NCBI RefSeq assembly: GCF_014773385.1
Contig: NZ_JACXAI010000006.1
Location: forward strand, 1-64,000
Reading direction: 5' to 3'
Source: Metabacillus arenae
Lineage (GTDB): Bacteria; Bacillota; Bacilli; Bacillales; Bacillaceae
DNA: 64,000 nucleotides
Shown piece after piece: positions 10,426 through 18,816 of the stretch. Position numbers and translations under genes: made by a program. The notes under the pieces were generated by a model. That model worked only from the letters and a program-made list of their open reading frames with translations. It was not told the origin of the DNA and did not search any database. How positions within the stretch are numbered: position 1 is the first letter of the stretch; each line of letters starts with the position of its first letter.

Positions 10426-10590
10426 TTTGTTCACTAATGAACAAAATGTATTCATTTAACTATTGAAAGCATTCTGTTTCAGTTTATAATTGTAGACGTA
10501 TGTTCATTAATGTACCAATATATATATTTACAGGAATCAAATTTAACTAAATAGAAGTAAAACTTAAATTGAAAGAAGGAATAACACTAA
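10390..10590 (+). promoter_or_regulatory. Cassette C: repeated operator-promoter before an MFS gene
   Basis: Near-perfect palindrome TTTGTTCACTAATGAACAAA (10426-10445), then 17 bp, -35 TTGAAA (10463-10468), a 16-bp spacer and -10 TATAAT (10485-10490). A second half-site TGTTCATTAATGTACC follows at 10501-10516. The cassette's own ribosome site GAAAGAAGGA is kept at 10571-10580, but the CMD start is lost. Confidence 0.8.
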
Positions 10591-10616
10591 ATTATTCACC
10601 AGAGGAGGAATGAAAC

Positions 10617-11774
10617 GTGGAACGCCTATGGACGAAGTCGTTTATTCTCATGACCCTAGGGATGCTTTTCCTATTTACCGCATTTTATATGCTGTATCCA
10701 ACGCTTCCTTTATTTATCAAAGAGATGGGCGGCAACGAATCGCAGGTCGGTCTGGCAATGGGAACGTTTATGCTGTCAGCCGTTATTTTTCGCCCGATTG
10801 TTGGCGGGCTGCTGGACCGGTTCGGCAGGAGTCCATTTATCGTCTGGGGGCTGCTTCTTTTCGCTGTGGCGATGTATATGTATGACTGGGTCGGCGGAAT
10901 CGCTGTTTTGATGGGGCTCAGAATATTGCATGGGATGACATGGGCCCTTTCCACAACCGCCATTCTCACGGCAATTACGGATATGATTCCTTCTAACCGC
11001 CGCGGCGAAGGCATGGGATGGTCTGGCATGGCCATGACCCTGGCTATGGCAGTCGGCCCGATGTTCGGTCTCTTGGTTACACAGAGTTTCTCGTATCATG
11101 CTTTGTTTCTATTCGCTACCTGCCTCTCTGTTGCAGCACTCCTCATGACGTTTGGAGCAAAAATGCCTTTCCGGCCGCAATTGGGCGGAAGGGGAATCGA
11201 ATTTTTCGAAAAATCGGTCTTGCCTGCCACGGCATCAGTTTTTTTTCTGTTTATCGCTTATGGGGGCATTACCACCTTTGTCCCGCTTTTCGCTGACTCG
11301 ATCGATGTAAATTCCGGCACGTTCTTTTTGGTCTATGCCGCCACGCTTATACTAATTCGTCCAATTGCGGGGAAACTTTCGGATCGGTACAGTGAGACAT
11401 TTGTAATTGTACCTGCCCTGGTGATTACGATTTCGGCCTTGATTGCCTTGAGCTTCTCGACCGGATTGTTCGGCGTGCTTTTTTCGGCGGTTCTGTACGG
11501 AATTGGTTTCGGTTCCGCACAGCCGGCACTTCAAGCAGCAACGATAAGTCTTGTGCGCCCGGACCGTACAGGGGTAGCCAATGCTTCTTTTACGACTGCT
11601 ACCGATCTCGGTATCGGGCTAGGTGCGATCATGCTAGGCTGGGTTTCCCAGTACACGAGCTACCAAGTATTGTTCACGGTCAGCGCCGTGTCGGTCGCGT
11701 TTTCATTGTTGATGTTCACTTTTTTTGTGAAACGTTTGTTGAAAAACAAACTAAAACAAGTTGAAGCAGCTTAA
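10617..11774 (+). CDS. MFS transporter
   Basis: A 385-residue major facilitator superfamily protein with about 12 hydrophobic segments. GGLLDRFGRSPFIVWG is the loop 2-3 signature and a related GKLSDRYSE loop appears in the second half, as in drug/proton antiporter-type exporters. It ends in a basic cytoplasmic tail. GTG 10617 follows GAGGAGG by about 9 nt. It has its own ribosome site, separate from that of the promoter cassette, so gene and cassette look joined by recombination. It is distinctly richer in G+C than the genes before it, which suggests an outside origin. The substrate is unknown; export of a toxic compound fits its neighbours. Confidence 0.85.
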   Translation: MERLWTKSFILMTLGMLFLFTAFYMLYPTLPLFIKEMGGNESQVGLAMGTFMLSAVIFRPIVGGLLDRFGRSPFIVWGLLLFAVAMYMYDWVGGIAVLMGLRILHGMTWALSTTAILTAITDMIPSNRRGEGMGWSGMAMTLAMAVGPMFGLLVTQSFSYHALFLFATCLSVAALLMTFGAKMPFRPQLGGRGIEFFEKSVLPATASVFFLFIAYGGITTFVPLFADSIDVNSGTFFLVYAATLILIRPIAGKLSDRYSETFVIVPALVITISALIALSFSTGLFGVLFSAVLYGIGFGSAQPALQAATISLVRPDRTGVANASFTTATDLGIGLGAIMLGWVSQYTSYQVLFTVSAVSVAFSLLMFTFFVKRLLKNKLKQVEAA

Positions 11775-11929
11775 CTAAACTATAAAAATGCAGGTATTTC
11801 TTCGGTTTAGACTACTTATTCGCAGGATTTCTAACAACGTGATCAAACATTAACGAGAAATCGGAAAAAGTCTAGAAACCTTTTGACTTCACGAGGGCTT
11901 ACGGAAATAGATGAGTTAGAAACAACCCA

Positions 11930-12050
11930 ATTCAAAAGATAATTAACAATTCTGATTGATTTGTCCAATAATAAACAAATGGCGTTCATTTAACCATCGC
12001 AAGCACCCTGTATCTTTATTTTATAATTATAGACAGATGTTCATTAATGA
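11930..12050 (+). promoter_or_regulatory. Cassette D: orphan copy of the repeated control region
   Basis: The block shares AATTAACAATTCTGATTGATTTG, a weakened palindrome (11960-11978), a -10 TATAAT at 12022-12027 and a half-site at about 12038-12050. The -35 is degenerate (TCGCAA) and its spacing to the -10 is 19 bp. It faces the 3' end of the oppositely directed yhfK, so it drives no visible gene. The rest of 11775-12168 holds nothing I can name. Confidence 0.6.
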
Positions 12051-12168
12051 AGGCAATTCAATTGGTTCTTCTAACTTATCTTTTCTAAGGACGCCAATAT
12101 AAGGTTTTTCCACTAGATACATTACCCAGATAAGGAAACGCACCTAATTTCGTGGATGGAATAGCATT

Positions 12169-12813
12169 TTATAACGTTTTTAGCGCCTCTTCGATTGGCG
12201 TTTCTCCACCAATCATGTCAAAGGCTTTACCAATCGTATGAACATCGTCCAGTGAAGCAACAATGGCTGATGCAACATCTTCACGAGGAATTTGCCCGCG
12301 TTCAAGATCAACCGCCACTTTTACTTTCCCAGTTCCAGGATCGTTGACCAGGCCCCCTGGACGGATAATTGTATAATCAAGGCCGCTCTTCTCTAACCAA
12401 ACATCTGCGTAATACTTGGCCGCACTATAGTACGGTGCATTACTCATCCATTTGTCACGATGATGAACACCAATTGCACTAACAATGACGAAACGTTTCA
12501 CCCCAGCTTGTTTGGCCGCCTCCATTGACTTAATGGCTCCGTCCAAATCAATCATCATTGTTTTATCTGCACCCGTATGGCCGCCTGAACCTGCTGTAAA
12601 TACAACCGCATCCGCACTCTTTGCTGCACCCGCGATATCATCAATGCTCCCTTCCAGATCAACGAGCACTGTTTTGGCTCCTTGCTCTTCAAATTGCGCC
12701 ATTTGCTCTTTCTTTCGAACCATAGCGATAGCGTTATGCTCATTTGAATCTTGTATTTTTCTCACAACGTGTTGGCCTATTTGGCCGTTTGATCCTATAA
12801 TAAGTACGTTCAT
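12169..12813 (-). CDS. yhfK: NAD(P)-binding atypical SDR, YhfK family
   Basis: A 214-residue NAD(P)H-binding protein of the atypical SDR/NmrA-like group and the same length as B. subtilis YhfK. VLIIGSNGQIGQHV is the Rossmann motif, FTAGSGGHTGADKT and VIVSAIGVHHRD mark the middle, YYSAAKYYADVWLEKSGLDYTIIRPGGL contains the Tyr-x-x-x-Lys-like region, and IPREDVASAIVASLD follows. The role is not established; a flavin- or NADPH-dependent reductase or redox sensor is likely. The start is supported by AAGGAAGAGG on the minus strand. It lies under a reversed copy (F) of the repeated promoter, which ties it to the same regulon. Confidence 0.85.
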   Translation of the reverse strand: MNVLIIGSNGQIGQHVVRKIQDSNEHNAIAMVRKKEQMAQFEEQGAKTVLVDLEGSIDDIAGAAKSADAVVFTAGSGGHTGADKTMMIDLDGAIKSMEAAKQAGVKRFVIVSAIGVHHRDKWMSNAPYYSAAKYYADVWLEKSGLDYTIIRPGGLVNDPGTGKVKVAVDLERGQIPREDVASAIVASLDDVHTIGKAFDMIGGETPIEEALKTL

Positions 12814-12944
12814 AATTCCTCTTCCTTTCTGTTTAATAATACTCCTTTTAACGTTATTCCCAATCGGTCAAAATGGCAAACGTATTCGACTATTGGATGG
12901 CCATTACATGTTCAAGAATACTAATATATCACCATTCTTGAATT

Positions 12945-13080
12945 AATGCCTGTAAAAAATCAATACTGATTAATTAACATCTATCTATAAGTATAGACAG
13001 AAGAAGAGCGCTTTCAATTGTTAGATGAATGCTATTTGTTGCTTATTGAACAAATTAATCAATCCTGTTAATTATCTTTC
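12945..13080 (-). promoter_or_regulatory. Cassette F: repeated operator-promoter driving yhfK
   Basis: Read on the minus strand: a 20-bp palindromic block (13035-13054, TTTGTT and AACAAA arms), exactly 17 bp, then -35 TTGAAA (13017-13012), a 16-bp spacer and -10 TATACT (12995-12990). The flanking AAAGATAATTAACA is also shared. The layout equals that of cassettes C and E. Confidence 0.75.
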
Positions 13081-13658
13081 AAAAAGTTTTGTGTCCTACT
13101 CTGATCAGTTCGAATACTTTATGAGTCATTATTTATTCTTTTCGACATGTAACAAGTAAAGGAGCCCCTTATTTTCGTAGCCGGTTCCTTGAGTTTTAGA
13201 GTTCAAGAATGAAGTGGAGATAACAGAAGGAATAAATTACTGTCTAAGCGAAGATGATGTTATTGTTCAATTTATTGGAACGGCTTACTTAGGGTTGTAG
13301 AGTGGCGGTTAATAAATGGAATGACTAATCACCTCATGGCATGGCAGAACGGATAACATCTTCTTTGGATTATTGGAAAGATCATAAATTTACCATTGAA
13401 ATCCAAGGAAAAGCTGAAATGATAAATCAACAATTATATAGATTAATCATGAATTAAAAGAGTTTCCGATAAACTTATTGCTTCTTGTTTATTGTATTCT
13501 CATTAATTTCTAATCTTTCTGTTATTTTATTCTCATTTATCATCTCTAAAATAGAATTCAGATTAAACAAAAGAAGGTTCGTCTAAAAATCATCCAGATG
13601 AATCCATAAACCTCGAGCATCAAGCTTTATAAAATCGATAGAAGGTCATTAAATTAAA
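13081..13658. other. No intact gene; traces of a decayed ORF
   Basis: Bases 13303-13456 carry a broken frame reading NKWND, stop, SPHGMAERITSSLDYWKDH and on to a stop at 13456. A related piece lies at 15745-15825 (KKWNGYPPRVMAEKVGDLLE). I do not recognise the family. A frame before it (about 13200-13302) reads NEVEITEGINYCLSEDDVI. AAGGAGCC and GGTTCCTT at 13158-13189 form a possible hairpin. Confidence 0.35.
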
Positions 13659-13886
13659 ATGAAAAGAAAGAAGATGAATAAAATGGGTGAATTGCTTGTG
13701 GGATTACAAGTTTCATTTATAAGAAATAACACAAAGGTCATTGGGAAAATCATTAAAGCATTAGACCGCTCTGCTATTATAGAAATAAGCGAGGAAGATG
13801 CTGATAAAATCGAATCACCTAGTATTTTAACGGTTGTAAACCATAGTAATTATAAAATCATCATGAACCAAGGTACCATAAATTAA
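13659..13886 (+). CDS. DUF2187 (YkvS-like) small protein
   Basis: A 75-residue protein whose body, GLQVSFIRNNTKVIGKIIK then SAIIEIS and TVVNHSNYKIIMNQG, matches the short KOW-like beta fold of DUF2187 proteins common in Bacillus, whose role is unknown. In-frame ATGs occur at 13659 and 13674. GAAGG lies somewhat far from the first, and AAAGAAAG is near the second, so the first five residues are uncertain. It precedes a Spo0E-type gene by 38 nt and may be co-transcribed with it. Confidence 0.7.
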   Translation: MKRKKMNKMGELLVGLQVSFIRNNTKVIGKIIKALDRSAIIEISEEDADKIESPSILTVVNHSNYKIIMNQGTIN

Positions 13887-13924
13887 GAGTATAGTACTTA
13901 ATTTCATAAGGAATGAGATGAATT

Positions 13925-14107
13925 GTGAAAAAAGCAGAATCATTCAATATAATCCCTCAAAATGAAAATAACCTAGTAATTGAACAAAAACGTAAACAAA
14001 TGATACACTCGGCAATGACTAAGGGAATAACCAACTCTCAAACTCTTAGGATATCAGAAGAATTAGATGCAGCCATATTGTCAATTATGAAAAATGAGCA
14101 TGTTTAG
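13925..14107 (+). CDS. Spo0E family aspartyl-phosphate phosphatase
   Basis: A 60-residue protein with the two-helix Spo0E pattern: IEQKRKQMIHSAMTKGITN, then the signature SEELDAAIL. The S-x-x-L-D motif inserts at the Spo0A aspartyl phosphate site. Members dephosphorylate Spo0A-P and so delay sporulation. The GTG start has AAGGAATGAG just upstream. The N-terminal 20 residues are an unusual extension. It fits an endospore former; no partner kinase is next to it. Confidence 0.75.
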   Translation: MKKAESFNIIPQNENNLVIEQKRKQMIHSAMTKGITNSQTLRISEELDAAILSIMKNEHV

Positions 14108-14417
14108 CCGGTTTCTTAACGTAATGGAAATCGGCAAAATGTGTCCAAGTAGTGTCTAAACGTACAATTTCCAGGATTGGTGTTGTAAGCTCTAAATAGG
14201 GCAGTCAATCGAAGAAATCTTGAAGAGATAAAAAATAAGAAGAATTTTTTCCTTTCTATATTCCTTTTATAAAACATTATTATAGGTCTATATCAAGAAC
14301 CCTGCCCATCAATCCTATAAGGAGACTATATTTCCACCTGAGCGGTTAGCAGTCTCGGTTCAAAAAAATTTCAGAAATAAAAAGTACGAATATAAATTGA
14401 AATTGGAGAGTGTAGTT

Positions 14418-15644
14418 ATGAAACGGTTTATTCTATTAGTAATGATTGTGGTAATCGGTTATGTTTCAAAGCCGTTATGGGAGGAGCCAGTTCAACAATT
14501 TATTCCTTCATCTGTAACGGATTCCATCGGTTCAACAGTCAATTCGGTAAAAGAAAATCCAGATATCAATTTTGCGATTGATACTTTAAATCAGCAAATA
14601 AAATCTCTATATACGACGTTCAATAATCAGCTGTTAGAATCAAACGAATCGAACGTTGAAACACCAAATCAGCCGTCAGAATCAAGTGATTCGAACATTG
14701 AAACACCAAATCAGCCGTCAGAATCAAATGATTCAAACGTTGAAACACCAAATTTAACAGCTCCTAAAGAGCAAATGTTTTCGATTCATAATATTGAATT
14801 AGGTGGGTCAAGAGCTGATGTCGAGCAGGAAATTGGAAAGCCGAAGCGGACTTCAATAAATGAATATGGTGTCAGCTGGGAAGCCTATCATGAAAATTAC
14901 CAAAATTTCATCATGGTTGCTTATGATGAAAATAATATTGTTCGCGGCCTTTATACCAATCAAGATTTGATTGCCTCTTCAGCGGGAATAAAACTGGGAA
15001 GCCCTAAGCAATTGGTCCAGGAACAGCTCGGCACCCCTGAATCAATCATGAGAAAAGGGTTGATCAATTATGAGATTAATCGTAATGGAGAATATGATGT
15101 ATTCCAGCGCGACAACAGCTATGTCACGGTTTTTTATGATAAGCATGAAAACAATACGGTAACAGCCATTCAAGTGATCGATGAAAATCTGGAACAAAAC
15201 AAAAAAGCTCTTTATACCAAATCAAGCCAACAGCTAAAGGCAGGCTTTGAATATCAGTTGTTTGATTTAACAAACGCTTCAAGAGTAAATCATGATCTGC
15301 CCATATTAACATGGGATAATCACGTGAGAGAAACGGCCCGGGATCATAGCTTAGATATGGCGGAAAATCAGTATTTCGACCATACAAATTTACAAGGCCA
15401 ATCTCCATTTGATCGTATGAGGGAAGACAATGTTCGTTTTATGACGGCTGGTGAAAACCTCGCATATGGTCAGTTCAGCAGCATCTTCGCCCATGAAGGT
15501 CTGATGAATTCCTTAGGACACAGAAAAAATATCCTCCAGGAAAATTATGAATATTTAGGGGTCGGAGTGGCATTTAATAACGAATCACAGCCTTATTATA
15601 CTCAAAATTTTTATAGCGATTCCTTGTTCTCTATAGAATCTTAA
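14418..15644 (+). CDS. ylbC: CAP-domain protein with CAP-associated domain, YlbC-like
   Basis: A 408-residue exported or membrane-tethered protein. Residues 1-20 are hydrophobic (FILLVMIVVIGYVS), followed by a linker (about 75-115) of three ESNxSNVETPNQPS repeats. A CAP-associated domain (about 120-275) begins HNIELGGSRADVEQEIGKP and has a second half GIKLGSPKQLVQEQLGTP. The CAP/SCP domain (about 285-405) has NASRVNHDLPILTW, HSLDMAENQYFDHT, GENLAYG and SLGHRKNILQ. GGAGAG places the start at ATG 14418. In B. subtilis ylbC is followed by ylbD-ylbJ; here an aldo/keto reductase follows instead. A second, truncated copy of the 3' end lies at 18010-18150. Confidence 0.82.
   Translation: MKRFILLVMIVVIGYVSKPLWEEPVQQFIPSSVTDSIGSTVNSVKENPDINFAIDTLNQQIKSLYTTFNNQLLESNESNVETPNQPSESSDSNIETPNQPSESNDSNVETPNLTAPKEQMFSIHNIELGGSRADVEQEIGKPKRTSINEYGVSWEAYHENYQNFIMVAYDENNIVRGLYTNQDLIASSAGIKLGSPKQLVQEQLGTPESIMRKGLINYEINRNGEYDVFQRDNSYVTVFYDKHENNTVTAIQVIDENLEQNKKALYTKSSQQLKAGFEYQLFDLTNASRVNHDLPILTWDNHVRETARDHSLDMAENQYFDHTNLQGQSPFDRMREDNVRFMTAGENLAYGQFSSIFAHEGLMNSLGHRKNILQENYEYLGVGVAFNNESQPYYTQNFYSDSLFSIES
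14637..14753 (+). repeat. In-frame 42-bp tandem repeat in the ylbC linker
   Basis: Two full 42-bp units (14637-14678, 14679-14720) and a 33-bp partial (14721-14753) encode the ESNxSNVETPNQPS linker. The units differ at only a few bases, so the copy number could change by slippage. Different length in relatives would be expected. Confidence 0.9.
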
Positions 15645-15842
15645 TTAAATTGTATTGAAATGGACATAACTCACCCCCTTTACGGAAATTTTGTACGCTT
15701 AGCAAATTCAATCATAAAAAAGTCGAATTCCTGTACATATGAGTGGTGGTTAAAAAATGGAATGGCTATCCACCTCGTGTCATGGCAGAAAAAGTGGGTG
15801 ATTTGTTAGAGAGAATTGTCTAGTCATTGATTATAGAATATG

Positions 15843-15882
15843 AGAAACCCCAATTTTCCTATGGAAAATTGGGGTTTCTTTT
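15843..15882. terminator. Bidirectional terminator between ylbC and the aldo/keto reductase gene
   Basis: A perfect 17-bp stem (15843-15859 with 15863-15879) has a TAT loop and ends in TTTT. It closes the convergent minus-strand gene ending at 15894 and can also serve the plus strand. Just before it, 15745-15825 holds a decayed ORF fragment similar to that at 13303. Confidence 0.9.
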
Positions 15883-15893
15883 ACATGTCGAAA

Positions 15894-16874
15894 TTAATTA
15901 TGACCTACTATTCGATGCGGTACGTATGGCTCTTCAAGGAATCCAATTTCTTCAGGTGATAACTTTACTGACAAAGCTCCTACAGCGTCTTCAAGATGGG
16001 ATATTTTCGTAGCACCGATAATTGGTGCTGTTACTGTCTCTTTCTGTAATAACCAAGCAAGTGCAATGTGTGTGCGAGGAACACCATGTTTTTCTGCAAT
16101 AGATGCAACTCGCTCTACAACTAATCTGTCGGCATCAGCAGTTGCATCATACTTGGATTTTTGGACCTGGTCTGTCTCAGATCTATGTGTTGTTACTGAC
16201 CAGTCACGCGTTAATCTCCCTGATGCAAGAGGGCTATATGGAGTCACACCAATTTTCTCCTCCTTACAAAGAGGTAACATTTCTCGTTCCTCTTCACGGT
16301 AGATTAGGTTTAAGTGGTTCTGCATGGAGACAAACTTTGTCCAACCATTTTTTTCAGCCACCTGTAAAGCCTTTTGAAACTGCCAAGCATACATGGCAGA
16401 AGCACCAATATATCTTACTTTTCCAGCCTTCACCACATCATGCAATGCTTCCATCGTTTCTTCAATAGGGGTATTGTAATCCCAACGGTGGATGATATAA
16501 AGATCTGCGTAATCCGTTTCCAACCTCTTAAGACTTTTATCAATTTCACTCATGATTGCTTTTCGGGAAAGACCCGAACCATTTGGACCTTGATGCATTT
16601 GTCCGTGTACTTTTGTCGCTATTACGACTTCATCACGATTAGCGTAATCTTTCAGAGCTCGTCCAAGATATTCCTCACTTGTTCCTAGTGAGTATACATT
16701 TGCTGTATCAAAAAAATTAATCCCTATCTCAAGGGCTTTTTTTATAACGGATCGAGAGTCCTCTTCGTTAAGTACCCATTGGTGAAGCCATTTAGTTGCG
16801 TCTCCAAAGCCCATACATCCAAGACAAAATCGAGATACGTCTAAGCCTGTATTACCAAGTTTCACATACTCCAT
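15894..16874 (-). CDS. Aldo/keto reductase, YajO-like
   Basis: A 326-residue NADPH-dependent aldo/keto reductase TIM barrel. INFFDTANVYS carries the catalytic Asp and Tyr, VVIATKVHG the Lys, and YIIHRWDYNTPIEET the His. PLCKEEKIGVTPYSPLASGRLTRDW and APIIGATKISHLE form the cofactor end. From memory it follows E. coli YajO closely along its length, including the LCLGCM-like opening and YREEEREMLPLC. The substrate is unknown, probably reactive aldehydes. It is divergent from the AraC-type regulator at 17066 across a conserved site, and almost certainly its target. The start has AGAGAGGAA upstream on the minus strand. Confidence 0.9.
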   Translation of the reverse strand: MEYVKLGNTGLDVSRFCLGCMGFGDATKWLHQWVLNEEDSRSVIKKALEIGINFFDTANVYSLGTSEEYLGRALKDYANRDEVVIATKVHGQMHQGPNGSGLSRKAIMSEIDKSLKRLETDYADLYIIHRWDYNTPIEETMEALHDVVKAGKVRYIGASAMYAWQFQKALQVAEKNGWTKFVSMQNHLNLIYREEEREMLPLCKEEKIGVTPYSPLASGRLTRDWSVTTHRSETDQVQKSKYDATADADRLVVERVASIAEKHGVPRTHIALAWLLQKETVTAPIIGATKISHLEDAVGALSVKLSPEEIGFLEEPYVPHRIVGHN

Positions 16875-16956
16875 TCGATTGTTCCTCTCTTTCCTTAATT
16901 AGCCACGTTTTATCGTGACCTATTTACAATTCATTATGTCATAAATAATAAAGAAA

Positions 16957-17000
16957 CCCTTATCCCATTCCTGCCAAGTTTTTGCCTAATCCTCTCAAAC
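16957..17000 (-). promoter_or_regulatory. AraC-type regulator site, copy 1
   Basis: Read on the minus strand this is GAGAGGATTAGGCAA, then TTGG, then GGAATGGGATAAGG, about 40 bp in all. It precedes a CATAAT -10-like box (minus strand, about 16937) for the aldo/keto reductase. Matching copies lie at 18358, 25608 and 29719. A plus-strand TATAAT at 17027-17032 may serve araC. Confidence 0.75.
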
Positions 17001-17065
17001 CCTCTTACACAATCAATGAATATCAGATATAATGAATCGACGATGAAGAAAAAGGAGAATAAGTT

Positions 17066-17968
17066 ATGACTGAGAAAATCTACAAACAGCAAAGTGAACT
17101 AGCTAATCTCATTGAGTGCTTTTCAAAACAGGACGGTGTTCACCCTACAACTATTCCATCTTTATTTCTCATCCGTGAATCCATTATTACTGAACCTATT
17201 TCAAGAGTAAGCGAGCCGTCTTTTTGTATTATCCTCCAAGGAGAGAAAGAGGTACTATTGGGAGAAGAACGTTTCTTGTACGGTCCTGGTAATTATATTG
17301 TGGCCTCCGTTGATTTGCCAGTGACAGGACAAGTAATTAAAGCCTCACCAGAATCTCCCTACCTAGCTCTCAAACTTGAATTTACACCGAGCCAAGTCTT
17401 AAAAGTTATAAATGAAACAGATATTCAATCTGGACAAGGAAAGAACACAAATAGAGCAATGTTTGTATGCGAAGTAGAATCATCTTTGTTGGATGCAGTA
17501 CTCAGATTAGCTAGATTATTAGAGAATCCAAAGCATATTCCTGTTCTTGCTCCTTTATTTACAAAAGAAATTATCTATTGGATTTTACAAGGACCACATG
17601 GTGAAGCGCTTGAACAAATGGTATTAGAAGGTAGTAATGCCACTAGAATAAAAGAGGTTATAGACCACATCATCAATCATTTTGAAGAGGCTTTTCGAAT
17701 TGATGAACTTGCTGAAATAGCGAATATGAGTGTTTCATCGCTCCATCGACATTTTAAAGAGGTAACGGCTATGAGTCCTATTCAGTTTCAAAAACAACTG
17801 AGATTGCAGGAAGCAAGACGCTTATTATTAGCTGAATCAACAGATATAGCTGATGTTGCATTCAGGGTGGGTTACGAAAGTCAATCACAATTCAGTCGAG
17901 AATATTCACGTATGTTTGGCCTCCCACCTAGAGTAGATATAATCAGACTGAGAGAGAACTACGTTTAA
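17066..17968 (+). CDS. AraC family transcriptional regulator
   Basis: A 300-residue regulator with an AraC-type N-terminal sensing domain (PSFCIILQGEKEVLLG, YIVASVDLPVTGQVI, SPYLALKLEFTP) of the kind found in aldehyde- or electrophile-responsive activators. The C-terminal pair of helix-turn-helices (about 200-295) reads FRIDELAEIANMSVSSLHRHFKEVTAMSPIQ and IADVAFRVGYESQSQFSREYSRMFG. AAAGGAGAA precedes ATG 17066. It is divergent from the YajO-like reductase and is expected to activate it through the site at 16957-17000. A close paralogue with the same layout is at 24624-25541. Confidence 0.9.
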   Translation: MTEKIYKQQSELANLIECFSKQDGVHPTTIPSLFLIRESIITEPISRVSEPSFCIILQGEKEVLLGEERFLYGPGNYIVASVDLPVTGQVIKASPESPYLALKLEFTPSQVLKVINETDIQSGQGKNTNRAMFVCEVESSLLDAVLRLARLLENPKHIPVLAPLFTKEIIYWILQGPHGEALEQMVLEGSNATRIKEVIDHIINHFEEAFRIDELAEIANMSVSSLHRHFKEVTAMSPIQFQKQLRLQEARRLLLAESTDIADVAFRVGYESQSQFSREYSRMFGLPPRVDIIRLRENYV

Positions 17969-18009
17969 CAGAGAAAGTGCACAAATAGTGAAAAGTTGAA
18001 TGTAAAATA

Positions 18010-18150
18010 AAGGTCTGATGAATTCCTTAGGACACAGAAAAAAATATCCTTCAGGAAAATTATGATTATTTAGGGGTTGGAGTGGCATTTAATAACGAAT
18101 CACAGCCCTATTATACTCAAAATTTTTATAGTGATTCCCTGTCTTTATAA
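18010..18150 (+). pseudogene. Duplicated 3' end of ylbC
   Basis: The 141 bases repeat ylbC 15497-15644 almost exactly, from GGTCTGATGAATTCC to a stop codon, with one extra A in a run that breaks the frame. Only the last 45 or so codons of the CAP domain are present and there is no start. It lies just after the araC gene, showing that araC and its reductase have been inserted between the two ylbC ends or that the region was duplicated. Confidence 0.85.
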
Positions 18151-18154
18151 ATTG

Positions 18155-18283
18155 GTTCTGTAACAATAGATTTACGGATGAAAAATAAAGAGGGAATAGC
18201 AGTCGGTTGAACACTGTTCTTCCCTGAATAACGTTAAATGTGTTTGCAAGTTCATGCTGATGTTTGTATTTTCGCTCAAGCAT
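18155..18283 (-). pseudogene. N-terminal fragment of a third araC copy
   Basis: From ATG 18283 on the minus strand, LERKYKHQHELAN and then FNVIQGRTVFNRLLFPLYFSS match, across a frameshift, the first 45 codons of the two intact AraC proteins. Homology stops at the ylbC duplicate. The conserved AraC site lies 75 bp upstream, as in the intact divergons, but no reductase gene follows it. Confidence 0.75.
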
Positions 18284-18357
18284 ATGAGATTCTCCTGATT
18301 TCCTTCATCTTTGAAAGTTTCATTCTATCGCATATTCGTCGTTTGCGTAATTGGTTG

Positions 18358-18398
18358 TTAGAGGATTAGGCAATCATTTGATACGAATGGGATAACGG
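18358..18398 (+). promoter_or_regulatory. AraC-type regulator site, copy 2 (orphan)
   Basis: GAGGATTAGGCAA, CATTTG and ACGAATGGGATAACGG are kept, followed by TTCATTTGTTGCATAAT as in copies 3 and 4. No aldo/keto reductase follows; about 150 bp later a terminator and cassette E begin. Confidence 0.75.
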
Positions 18399-18545
18399 AA
18401 GCTTTTTCATTTGTTGCATAATTAGGAGTACATAGTCTCCTAAATCACTTAGTGTAGAACAACATTAACTCTATTTTTTGTTTTAATGGAGGTTCTAAAA
18501 GCAAAACGCGGATATTTAACGATGATACATTTTCTAGAAGTAAAT

Positions 18546-18584
18546 CCCTAATTCCCTACTCTAATAAGGAAATTAGGGTCTTTT
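18546..18584 (+). terminator. Terminator, copy of the one at 3345
   Basis: CCCTAATTCC (18546-18555) pairs with GGAAATTAGGG (18568-18578), followed by TCTTTT. The upstream AAAACGCGGATA and ACATTTTCTAGAA words match the sequence before the 3345 terminator, so the duplication includes this hairpin. Confidence 0.75.
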
Positions 18585-18599
18585 AAAAATTGGTCCATC

Positions 18600-18808
18600 T
18601 TGACATTTTGAAGGTCACCAAACTTCTTTAAAGATAATTAACAATATTAATTTATTTGTTCATTAATGAACAAATTTTGTTCATTTGACGATTGCAAGCA
18701 TCTTGTTTCTGTTTATAATTACAGACAGTTGTTTATTAATGTATCAATTTTTATTTAATTATGGGTATGAAATTTAACTAAATCGAAGTAACGCAAAATG
18801 AAAGGAGG
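18600..18808 (+). promoter_or_regulatory. Cassette E: repeated operator-promoter before a two-component system
   Basis: The best-preserved copy. A perfect 20-bp palindrome TTTGTTCATTAATGAACAAA (18655-18674), 17 bp, -35 TTGCAA (18692-18697), a 16-bp spacer and -10 TATAAT (18714-18719). A second half-site GTTTATTAATGTA follows at 18731. AAAGGAGGG at about 18800-18808 is the ribosome site. A start codon for a TetR stub remains on the minus strand at about 18605. Confidence 0.85.
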
Positions 18809-18816
18809 GATATAAA

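Noticed and set aside
10463-10476. cre-like TGAAAGCATTCTGT in the repeated promoter
   Set aside because: It overlaps the -35, fits the cre consensus poorly and is not kept in the other copies.
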